This document shows, one piece after another, positions 35,801 through 42,283 of a DNA stretch of 64,000 nt. Both the position numbers and the translations under genes were made by a program. This stretch comes from Ardenticatenaceae bacterium (GTDB taxonomy: Bacteria; Chloroflexota; Anaerolineae; Promineifilales; Promineifilaceae): positions 62,001 to 126,000 of the forward strand of contig JACKBX010000004.1 of assembly GCA_020634375.1 (NCBI GenBank). Reading direction: 5' to 3'. The notes beneath the pieces were generated by a model. That model had not been told where the DNA came from. It saw only the letters and a list, made by a program, of their open reading frames with translations, and searched no databases. The first letter of the stretch is position 1; each line of letters begins with the position of its first letter.

Positions 35801-37525
35801 AAACGCCGCACCACCCTTAAAGTCCACCAGCACAAAATTGACAATGCTGGGATCATAATTCATCGCCAGCCCCAAAATCATCGTCATCAACAGTTCTGAC
35901 TTACCGGAACCGGTGCTGCCCGCAATCAACCCATGCACACCATCACCGTGTGCGGCAAAATAAAGGCGGCGCACATCTCCACCAGAGAGCTGCCCCATTG
36001 CCACTCGCAGCCAATCAGCGTCGTCGGGTAATTTGTTACGCTCCCAGGTTTCACGCATAAATTCGCGCAGTTCTTCGGCCGTGTTCAGGCTATACATATC
36101 CATCATCAACACGCCGCTGGGCAGGTCTGCACCATAACTCTTGCGCACTTGCAATGGCTCAAGCTGCTGCGCAAAGCGAATGAGCCTATCTTGCTCGGTT
36201 ATGACATCGGCTGTACCAATGTGGCGCGGCGTATTCACACCTATTTCCGCATAGCGGAATCCTACCGTGTAGTCACTGGCATCCATCTCGTTTTCAGATT
36301 TGGCAACGGTGACGTCAATTACCGAAACACAACCACTGGGCACTTTACTTTTTTCTGGAACCAGGTAGATAATTGCCCCACCCAGGCGTGTTCCCTCGGT
36401 CATCAGTAATGAAATGGCGGGATCCATTTCTAGATCACGCAGCAAAGAACCTTCTGGCAGCGGAGCCAGCATATCCACAACCACTAGCAAAAACGGCAGC
36501 GTGACATCTGCATTGTTATCTGGGTCTTGCAGCCGCATTTTGCGCTCATCCAGCACATTGCGCAGGTGGCGTAGGAAATGGGTAACTTTGCTTTTTTCTT
36601 TTTCGCCTTCACGGTCGCGGTCGTCTTCAAAACAAACTGTTTCGTTTTGTTTGCCTAAACTGTGAGGTAGACCACCGACCCAACGCCATTCGTTCTTGGC
36701 CTCTGTCAGCCCTAGAACCAGTAAATTAGCATCGGTGGGTGAATGATAGGTTGCATAATGCACCAGCATAGCACGCACAAAAGCATATGTAGATTTACTA
36801 TTTTTGCCAGCGATACCAATAGAATGACGGGCAAAAACATCTTCTTCCTCTCCCGTTTTTTCTAATGGGGGTTGGCGTAGAGGAATGGTAACAGGTACAT
36901 CGCTAACAAACTGTGAATCTTCTGCCAGACGCATAGCGTCACGCATTTGTGGATCATCAAAGCTGCCAGCCTGATTGAGTTCATAAACAACGGTGGAAGG
37001 AAGTGTGCCCATACCCAGGCGCACTGCGCCAAAATCTTCATCACTGGTGCGTCGTTCCCAGATGCGCATCCCTAAATTGCCGTTGGGGCCACTGCCGTTG
37101 CTAAATGCTTGATGGGCCTGGTTGGCAATGGATAGGCTGATTGGCGGCTCGGGATAATTATGGCGATAGAAACGACGCTGCATGTCATGGCTGACGTTCA
37201 TTTCTTTGCGCATTTCGATGAGCTGCTCAGCATAGGCGGCTTTGGCATCGCCCTTGTTTTTGGCGCTTTTGCTGCGGTTGTAGAGGGCATAAGCGACGGA
37301 AGCGAGAACGGAGACGCCCATTGGCAGCATGAAAAGCAGTGAGCGCCCTTTGCCAAAGACAGATATAAGTACATAGCCCAAGATGGTGACGAGGGGAAGG
37401 GCTATCTGGATAATGGGCTGGCTTATATCGTTTTCTTCGTTGGGCGGCGGGGGAACCTCAATTTTATTATGAGGCAATTCGGGTTGAATGCGCGGGGGGC
37501 GATCGATGTATTTGTGTTCGGCCAT
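32900..37525 (-). CDS. eccC: Type VII secretion ATPase EccC/EssC, FtsK/SpoIIIE type
   Basis: 1541 residues from ATG 37525, nine bases after GGAGG; an in-frame ATG at 37573 is upstream of the ribosome-binding site. Two membrane segments lie at ~33-75. Three ATPase domains follow: Walker A GSTGSGKS (~533) with Walker B VFIDEFAE; Walker A GASGWGKT (~923) with VVIDNFAE; and Walker A GPPNSGKT (~1220) with VIIDNYDS. The first site is complete, whereas the second and third lack the catalytic Glu after Asp, the usual degenerate pattern of EccC. It is the motor and substrate receptor of T7SS and lies in the membrane. First gene of the operon; no N-terminal FHA domains, which are instead found in the next gene. 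Confidence 0.93.
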   Translation of the reverse strand: MAEHKYIDRPPRIQPELPHNKIEVPPPPNEENDISQPIIQIALPLVTILGYVLISVFGKGRSLLFMLPMGVSVLASVAYALYNRSKSAKNKGDAKAAYAEQLIEMRKEMNVSHDMQRRFYRHNYPEPPISLSIANQAHQAFSNGSGPNGNLGMRIWERRTSDEDFGAVRLGMGTLPSTVVYELNQAGSFDDPQMRDAMRLAEDSQFVSDVPVTIPLRQPPLEKTGEEEDVFARHSIGIAGKNSKSTYAFVRAMLVHYATYHSPTDANLLVLGLTEAKNEWRWVGGLPHSLGKQNETVCFEDDRDREGEKEKSKVTHFLRHLRNVLDERKMRLQDPDNNADVTLPFLLVVVDMLAPLPEGSLLRDLEMDPAISLLMTEGTRLGGAIIYLVPEKSKVPSGCVSVIDVTVAKSENEMDASDYTVGFRYAEIGVNTPRHIGTADVITEQDRLIRFAQQLEPLQVRKSYGADLPSGVLMMDMYSLNTAEELREFMRETWERNKLPDDADWLRVAMGQLSGGDVRRLYFAAHGDGVHGLIAGSTGSGKSELLMTMILGLAMNYDPSIVNFVLVDFKGGAAFEPFRKLPHVVDIVTNLKGSAVERMFAAIMAEIHRREAINVESNSKHIVHYREQGLHIPPFGRSVEVRGGEMVRTAPYPHLFVFIDEFAEMIAENPEYKAQLNSITRLGRALGVTLILAAQRPTGVTDQMRANIKFRIALRVETREESNEVLRRPDAAYLPTGVPGRGYLQVGNENIELIQIAWTGSDYRGGKAEEKPNVIWFDRQRKGKGDEEEEFPKVYEMMVNLMADMAKEHSFPQRKPWPDFLPEYMTLQSPVDASYLNLEGLAMIVEKTEGEDWNTILEARADATRGYSVPLNPAIERWMTDEGAWTGIDWEEKAMRAPVGLIDNPYHSEQLPLVVDFRRGHTVMFGASGWGKTTFLRTLIASLAATHSPAEMHVYILDFGGRQLNVFRDLPHVGAIITPDEEERVTRLLRKLDSELSQRKNQLSDVGADNLYSYNTGNPDKALPAILVVIDNFAEFRESFENLYPLLISLVRESRAYGIHFVTTAELPNSLGGKLYSLFTERLALKLSDPTEYTGIVGRGARAIDDIPGRGFIKVERRALEFQTALPVGAEGDVQQIDETQKLAILVQEMLEKKGSIPEAKLPSAIETLATRVLLTNVLPEPPQATPALRRIRPLLGIDDLTLESWAFDMPGQGPHCIVVGPPNSGKTTTLRSIVLALSQSYTPDEVMIVLADFQQRFYKYGGMLTLGDLPHVVDVLSGDDQLDAFVQNLKVEAQRLTQAGERKRPIFVIIDNYDSFSDDANRLRTILPELAVLARERGTDGLHFVIAGSPDVLRKPEELRKQIQGPRFSIGQTADMVQLLNGRIPRGLVQAELPVGRGFIVRSGRTSMLQIGTPIEDEERIEATLDEWVQAMQAQYAGQKALWTRQPDEKEGEGTAVSSDTNGNTPASQSQPTAPVSSQVSAEGRAAVRTVVPDNIDLNELKKLLVTKGRMPDVVVNLLSPADLYNNAVEMKLIEAPDES

Positions 37526-37594
37526 CAGCCAATCCTCCAAGTGCGCTAAGGGAAATATTGATGAGCCGCTCACCTTGAGGGGAGTGGCTCATTC

Positions 37595-37622
37595 ATTGTA
37601 ACGTGTTAAATGGGGGTTGAAA
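37595..37622 (-). promoter_or_regulatory. Candidate promoter of the T7SS operon
   Basis: Read on the minus strand: TTTCAA (37622-37617), 16-base spacer, TACAAT (37600-37595). A GAGCC…GGCTC hairpin (37562-37589) would then sit at the extreme 5' end of the transcript; it could instead be the terminator of the sigma/anti-sigma operon. Confidence 0.35.
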
Positions 37623-37674
37623 AGGGGGTTGAAAGGAATAGATGTTGTGTTGCCCGAAAACTGGGGAACGGCCG

Positions 37675-38160
37675 TTACTCGACAGAATGAAGGAACGCCT
37701 GTTTGGGGTTGTGCCACCCCATCAGTGCTGCGCCCAGGCTAATGAGGAGCAGAATAGGTGTGAGAATGAACCAGCCAACAACGGGGGCTAGAACCGCAGC
37801 AATGAGCAACACGGCCGTTTTCAAGGTGCCGTGTAAGTTGTCCAGTTGAGGATAAACCCGCCCGCGCAGCAGCAAGACCGCGCCAGAAAGGCCAACGGCC
37901 GTTCCTGCCAACAAAACCAGGAAAATGAGTACACCCAATAATCTACCTAAATCGCCCCCCTGACTGAAGAGCAGCCCCAGCACGCCAAAAAATAGCGCGT
38001 TAACCAGTCCCAACAAAAAAGCACGCCCCGGCGCCTGTTCCAGGGCACGGCTGGCGCGGCTGACGCGATTGGGCAGCAGGTAAACAAGCGTGGTAAATAG
38101 GGCAGCCAGGGTTAGCCCACCCAAAAGAGCACCTAACAGGATAGCAATTACATTAAGCAT
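37675..38160 (-). CDS. Four-TM membrane protein of unknown function
   Basis: 161 residues from ATG 38160 (MLNVIAILLG), which overlaps the anti-sigma gene by 8 bases; ATG 38172 is an alternative. Four hydrophobic segments lie at ~3-27, 47-65, 77-100 and 115-145, separated by short basic loops (NRVSRASRAL, RGRVYPQLDN). I do not recognise the family. Coupling to the ECF sigma/anti-sigma pair suggests a membrane accessory of that signalling unit. Contains two ACGGCCGT octamers. Confidence 0.75.
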   Translation of the reverse strand: MLNVIAILLGALLGGLTLAALFTTLVYLLPNRVSRASRALEQAPGRAFLLGLVNALFFGVLGLLFSQGGDLGRLLGVLIFLVLLAGTAVGLSGAVLLLRGRVYPQLDNLHGTLKTAVLLIAAVLAPVVGWFILTPILLLISLGAALMGWHNPKQAFLHSVE

Positions 38161-38713
38161 GAGACTCTCCATTTTGCCGGGATGATGGCAGGAGCAGGCG
38201 ATTGGCTGTGAGCCAAAGCAGCAAGGCCAATCCCAGCAGCAGCCCCCATTGGGCAGCAGGCAGATTAAAGGTGGGTAGAGTAAGCGGGCGATATTGTTGG
38301 GTAACGGCCGTTGCCCACGCCAACAACCTTTCCCACAACAGCCACTGTCCCGGAGCAGGAACAGCCCATAATTGAGCCAACCACGGCTGCACCGACTCTA
38401 GCCAGGTCTGCATCGTCGGCCACAAGAATCCAGCCATCACCAAAACGGCAGCGATTTGCAAAGCGCCCACCCACAATGTCCAGCGCCGGACTTCCTGCTG
38501 CGGCAGCAGCGCAGCAAGCACCGTATCTGTCAGATCAACAGCCAGCGGCAGTTCTTCGATAGTTTGCAAGCTGGCAAACAATGTTTGCAAAGAAGCCAAC
38601 TCCTTGCGGCAAACTGCACACTCAGACAAGTGGCCTTCCACGGCTTTCCGCGCACCTTCATCGAGCGTGCCATCAAGATATTCATTCAGTATTTCGCCGC
38701 TTACATGCTTCAT
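38153..38713 (-). CDS. Anti-sigma factor with zinc-finger domain and membrane anchor
   Basis: 186 residues. N-terminal zinc-finger anti-sigma (zf-HC2-like) domain with HLSECAVCRKEL (H-x3-C-x2-C), a hydrophobic segment at ~80-98 and another at ~160-175. Such proteins hold ECF sigma factors at the membrane until a signal releases them. The gene lies 9 bases downstream of the sigma gene, the usual arrangement. The extracytoplasmic part is Trp/Pro-rich and short, with no known sensor domain. Confidence 0.88.
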   Translation of the reverse strand: MKHVSGEILNEYLDGTLDEGARKAVEGHLSECAVCRKELASLQTLFASLQTIEELPLAVDLTDTVLAALLPQQEVRRWTLWVGALQIAAVLVMAGFLWPTMQTWLESVQPWLAQLWAVPAPGQWLLWERLLAWATAVTQQYRPLTLPTFNLPAAQWGLLLGLALLLWLTANRLLLPSSRQNGESHA

Positions 38714-38722
38714 CCTACACCT

Positions 38723-39292
38723 TCATGTTTGTTGCAAAAGGTCGCCCAATTTTTTGCGGGCACGGAAGAGGTCGCTTTTAACGCTGGACAACGGCCGTTC
38801 CAACACCACCGCCATCTCCTCATAACTCAACTCTTGAAAGTGCCGTAATTCTATCACGGCACGGTAATGGGGGGGCAGTTGCAAAATGGCGGCGCGAATA
38901 TCGCCCGCCTGCTCTTGCGCCAGCATACGCTGCTCCGGTGTGGGATTATGATGCGCCCACTCATCCAAATTGGCCGGGTTATCTGTGTTGCCCACATCCG
39001 CTTCTGTAATGGCAGGACGCACGCGCTGCGCTTCCAGCCGATTGAGACAGAGATTGGTCGTGATGCGCTTGATCCAGGGACGAAACGGCCGTTGCGAATC
39101 AAACCGCGCCATATTGCGAAAAGCCCGCAAGAATGCTTCTTGGGCCGCATCTTCTGCATCACGACGATTACCCAGCAGCCGGTAAGCCACGTTAAACACG
39201 GCCGTTTGATGCTGCTGTACCAGCCACGCAAACGCCGCACGATCACCCTGAGCTGCTCGTCGCTGCCAATCTTGTTCATCTGCCGCAAGCAT
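38723..39292 (-). CDS. RNA polymerase sigma factor, ECF family
   Basis: 189 residues, normal size. Region 2: FNVAYRLLGNRRDAEDAAQEAFLRAFRNM with FRPWIKRITTNLCLNRL. Region 4: LPPHYRAVIELRHFQELSYEEMAVVL then the recognition helix SSVKSDLFRARKKL. It directs RNA polymerase to stress- or envelope-type promoters when freed from the adjacent anti-sigma factor. First gene of a three-gene operon that ends 150 bases upstream of the T7SS operon on the same strand, so a functional link is possible though unproven. Confidence 0.92.
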   Translation of the reverse strand: MLAADEQDWQRRAAQGDRAAFAWLVQQHQTAVFNVAYRLLGNRRDAEDAAQEAFLRAFRNMARFDSQRPFRPWIKRITTNLCLNRLEAQRVRPAITEADVGNTDNPANLDEWAHHNPTPEQRMLAQEQAGDIRAAILQLPPHYRAVIELRHFQELSYEEMAVVLERPLSSVKSDLFRARKKLGDLLQQT

Positions 39293-39373
39293 ATCCTTAT
39301 CCTACATCAGGTTTACAGGAAACGGCCGTAAAAGTTGCATATGATAAGTGATGAAGTTTCGGACAATTCGCAC

Positions 39374-39401
39374 TTGACATCAAGTATCCCTTCGTTATAC
39401 T
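39374..39401 (+). promoter_or_regulatory. Strong sigma-70-type promoter for the cysM leader
   Basis: TTGACA at 39374-39379, 16-base spacer, TATACT at 39396-39401. It would give a leader of ~360 bases before cysM, far longer than needed for translation. Confidence 0.7.
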
Positions 39402-39477
39402 TTGAGCCAAATGTGCAATTCGGCATTTTTCTCACAAAAATGAGGTTTATTATGTGGCAACATTGCAGGTGTATGAG

Positions 39478-39682
39478 GCGGGAATAGTCACTCCTTCGTC
39501 TCATCCTGATTCAAAGCAACGGTAGGCTGAATAACGAACGAAGACCGGTGGTGGCTATTCTCGCGATGCAACGAAAGTTGACGTCGTTGAGGCTGTTTTA
39601 TGGATAGCTGCGACCGTTTTTTGTTGTCTACCGGACTAAAAAAGCAGTTCTGAGTAACAGATAAATAAGTATAAGAACTGCC
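39478..39682 (+). promoter_or_regulatory. Long structured leader upstream of cysM, unknown class
   Basis: The region 39293-39767 has no credible gene. Within the leader, GCGGGAATAG (39478-39487) pairs with CTATTCTCGC (39555-39564) over ten pairs and encloses further complementary stretches (CTTCGT/ACGAAG, ATTCA/TGAAT). A small CAACG…CGTTG hairpin follows, and then GCAGTTCT/AGAACTGC, eight pairs, near 39640-39682. No T-box or SAM-I/SAM-II signature is present. It might be a cis-acting element for cysteine synthesis or a small transposon-like palindrome. Confidence 0.4.
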
Positions 39683-39767
39683 ACGCAGAGCACGTCAAAG
39701 GCACAGACACCGATGACAAAAGTCTGCACAATCTAAAAATGCTTTGTAATTAGGAGATAACCTAATC

Positions 39768-40724
39768 ATGTTGTTGACAGTTGATAAACCCAAACAAGCT
39801 TTCTTCACGTCTGAAATTTCTCATACCCTTGAAGCACAAATTGGCAACACCCCTTTGCTGCGGCTACACAAAACCGCCCGCGCTTATGGCGTGTCCGATA
39901 CCGTTGCCGTGTTTGCCAAAGCGGAATGGTTTAATCCTGGCGGTTCTGTCAAAGACCGCCCGGCGTTGAATATCATCCGCACGGCCGTATGGGACGGCCG
40001 TCTCCAACCAGGCATGACCATTCTCGACACCTCCTCCGGCAACACCGGCATCGCCTACGCCATGCTCGGCGCGGCGCGAGGCTACAAAGTGCGCCTCGTC
40101 ATGCCCGAAAACGTCAGCCCGGAGCGCATCGCCATTTTGCGGGCCTACGGCGCAGAGCTAATCCTCACCGACGCCAAAGAGGGCATTGACGGAGCCATCA
40201 GCCAAACACGGCAAATGGCCGCTGATGATCCCACCCTGTTCTATGCCAACCAGTACGACAATCCGGCCAACTGGCAGGCACACTATCTGACCACCGCCAA
40301 CGAAATCTGGCAGCAGACAAACGGCGACATCACCCACTTTGTGGCCGGCGTGGGAACCAGCGGCACTTTCACGGGTACAACCCGCCGCCTGCGCGAATTG
40401 AACCCGGCCATCCGCTTCATCTCCGTGCAGCCCAATGGCCCGGCCAACCGCATTGAGGGCTTGAAGCATATGCCCACCGCCATTGTGCCCAAGATTTATG
40501 ACCCCACGCTGGCCGATGAGAATCGCCTGATCGAAACGGACAGGGCGTATGAGATGGCAAAATTCCTGGCCCGCAATGAGGGGATTTTTGTGGGGGTTTC
40601 GGCGGCGGCGGCGGTGTATACGGCCGTACACGTCGCCCAAGAACTCTCACACGGCATCGTCGTTACCGTGCTGCCCGATGGCGGTTTCAAATACCTCAGC
40701 CAACCCTTTTGGATTGACGATTAA
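39768..40724 (+). CDS. cysM: Cysteine synthase, CysM-like (PLP-dependent)
   Basis: 318 residues behind TTAGGAGATAACC. PLP enzyme of the cysteine synthase/beta-synthase fold. The PLP lysine is in GSVKDRPALN, the phosphate loop is SSGNTGIAYAM, and the second glycine loop is VAGVGTSGTFTGTTRRL. The ending LPDGGFKYLSQPFW resembles mycobacterial CysM, which uses O-phosphoserine and the thiocarboxylated carrier CysO rather than free sulfide. This is supported by the MoeZ-type activating enzyme as the next gene. A CysO/ThiS-like carrier and a Mec+ protease are not in the window, so the donor remains inferred. Confidence 0.9.
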   Translation: MLLTVDKPKQAFFTSEISHTLEAQIGNTPLLRLHKTARAYGVSDTVAVFAKAEWFNPGGSVKDRPALNIIRTAVWDGRLQPGMTILDTSSGNTGIAYAMLGAARGYKVRLVMPENVSPERIAILRAYGAELILTDAKEGIDGAISQTRQMAADDPTLFYANQYDNPANWQAHYLTTANEIWQQTNGDITHFVAGVGTSGTFTGTTRRLRELNPAIRFISVQPNGPANRIEGLKHMPTAIVPKIYDPTLADENRLIETDRAYEMAKFLARNEGIFVGVSAAAAVYTAVHVAQELSHGIVVTVLPDGGFKYLSQPFWIDD

Positions 40725-40790
40725 CGATTGGCGATTTACGATTGGGCGCATATTCAATCGTCAATCGTTAATCGCAAATCGTAAATTAAA
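40722..40790 (+). repeat. Iterated-word palindrome, word ATTGACGATTAACGATTGG
   Basis: The left arm iterates GATTGACGATTAACGATT; the right arm iterates AATCGTCAATCGTTAATCG and AATCGTAAAT. It fills nearly all the space between cysM and moeZ. The same word family lies at 7486-7550. Confidence 0.75.
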
Positions 40791-40793
40791 CTG

Positions 40794-41996
40794 ATGAACC
40801 CTCTAATTGATCCAACGGCCGTTGCCCACACGCAACTCTCACACGAAGAAGTCCAACGCTACAGCCGCCACCTGATCATGCCCGAAGTGGGCATGGCCGG
40901 GCAGAAAAAGCTGAAAGCGGCCAGCGTGCTGCTCATCGGCGCGGGCGGATTAGGCTCGCCGCTGGCAATGTATTTGGCGGCGGCGGGCATTGGCCGCATT
41001 GGGCTGGTGGATTACGACGTGGTGGATTACACCAACTTGCAGCGGCAGGTCATTCACGGCACAAAAGATGTCGGCCGTCCCAAATTGGCAAGCGCCAAAG
41101 CACGCATGTTGGACATCAACCCGCATGTGCAGGTGGACACCTACGAAGTGGCCCTGACCTCCGCCAATGCGCTGGAGATTTTCGCCCCGTATGACGTGAT
41201 TATTGACGGAACCGACAATTTCCCCACGCGCTACCTGACCAACGACACCTGCGTGCTGTTGGGCAAGCCCAATGTCTACGGCAGCATTTACCGTTTTGAT
41301 GGGCAGGCGTCCGTGTTTTATGCCAAAGAGGGGCCGTGCTACCGCTGCCTCTTCCCGGAACCGCCGCCGCCCGGCATGGTTCCAAGCTGCGCCGAGGGCG
41401 GCGTGTTGGGGATTTTGCCCGGCGTCATCGGCACGATTCAGGCGACAGAGGCGATTAAGCTCATTCTGGGCATTGGCGAACCACTCATCGGGCGGCTGCT
41501 GCTGTACGACGCGCTGACGATGACGATGGAAGAGGTCTATTTGCAGAAAAACCCGGCCTGTCCGGTCTGCGGCGAGCATCCCACGCTGACGGAGTTGATT
41601 GATTACGAGCAGTTTTGTGGCGCACCCGCACATGATCACAGTCTGTATTTGGCGGAGGAGGAGGGCACGGCCGTTCCCACCATCACCCCCCGCAAACTAC
41701 AGGCCCGCCTGCAACGCGGCGAGCCGCTGCGCCTGCTGGATGTGCGCGAACCGCACGAGTGGGACATCGCCAATCTGGGCAGTTTGGGCGCGACGCTTAT
41801 CCCCCAAAAGCAGGTGGTGGCACGGATGGGGGAATTGGATACGGCCGTTGAAACAGTGGTCTATTGTCGCAGCGGCGCACGCAGTGCCGACGTGATCCGC
41901 ACCTTGCAGCAGCACGGCTTCAAAAAGCTGCTCAATCTCGAAGGCGGCATTAATCGCTGGGCCGCAGAAGTGGACGGGTCGCTGCCGCGTTATTAA
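40794..41996 (+). CDS. moeZ: MoeZ-type adenylyltransferase/sulfurtransferase (ThiF/MoeB + rhodanese)
   Basis: 400 residues. E1-like ThiF/MoeB domain (~20-265): nucleotide loop IGAGGLGSPLAMYLAAAGIG, Asp-Asn motif IIDGTDNFPTRYL and CxxC pairs CYRCLF/CPVCG for zinc. Rhodanese domain (~300-398) with the active-site loop CRSGARSADV. It adenylates the C-terminal glycine of small ubiquitin-like sulfur carriers and loads sulfur on them, for molybdopterin or cysteine synthesis. Its place 69 bases after cysM favours the cysteine role; MoaD loading for molybdopterin is also possible as moeA lies 9 kb away. Confidence 0.93.
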   Translation: MNPLIDPTAVAHTQLSHEEVQRYSRHLIMPEVGMAGQKKLKAASVLLIGAGGLGSPLAMYLAAAGIGRIGLVDYDVVDYTNLQRQVIHGTKDVGRPKLASAKARMLDINPHVQVDTYEVALTSANALEIFAPYDVIIDGTDNFPTRYLTNDTCVLLGKPNVYGSIYRFDGQASVFYAKEGPCYRCLFPEPPPPGMVPSCAEGGVLGILPGVIGTIQATEAIKLILGIGEPLIGRLLLYDALTMTMEEVYLQKNPACPVCGEHPTLTELIDYEQFCGAPAHDHSLYLAEEEGTAVPTITPRKLQARLQRGEPLRLLDVREPHEWDIANLGSLGATLIPQKQVVARMGELDTAVETVVYCRSGARSADVIRTLQQHGFKKLLNLEGGINRWAAEVDGSLPRY

Positions 41997-42010
41997 ATTG
42001 GCGGCTTTCA

Positions 42011-42041
42011 GATTTGACCAATCTTGGAGATTGGTCAAATC
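42011..42041 (+). repeat. Palindrome, word TTTGACCAATCT
   Basis: GATTTGACCAATCT / AGATTGGTCAAATC, 14-bp perfect arms with a 3-base centre; related to 6397-6425. It lies 15 bases after moeZ and may terminate it. Confidence 0.75.
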
Positions 42042-42052
42042 TTGCCAAAGAC

Positions 42053-42215
42053 TCATTTAGTCATTGCTTCGCCTCGTTTAGTCGCTGCCTAAGCTCATTT
42101 AGTCGTTGCTTCGTCTCGTTTGGTCGTTGCTTAAGCTCGTTTGGTCATTGCTTAAGCTTGTTTAGTCGCTGCTTCGCCTCATTTGGCCGTTGCTTCGACT
42201 TGTTTGGTCATTTCG
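42053..42215 (+). repeat. 21-bp tandem repeat, about 7.7 copies
   Basis: Units start at 42053, 42074, 42095, 42116, 42137, 42158, 42179 and 42200 and vary around TCGTTTAGTCGTTGCTTCGCC. Since 21 is a multiple of three, one plus-strand frame (42014-42223) is open and would read as a heptapeptide SF[SG]RC[LF]x repeated. No ribosome-binding site supports translation. Confidence 0.85.
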
Positions 42216-42283
42216 GGAACTAATTTCACCCCATAATCGTTTTACAGGCATCAAATTACCAACCCTTTTATCTGGAGGACAAG

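Noticed and set aside
42014..42223. 69-residue Cys-rich heptad-repeat protein
   Set aside because: The open frame follows from the 21-bp repeat period. No Shine-Dalgarno and no conserved flanking region support translation.
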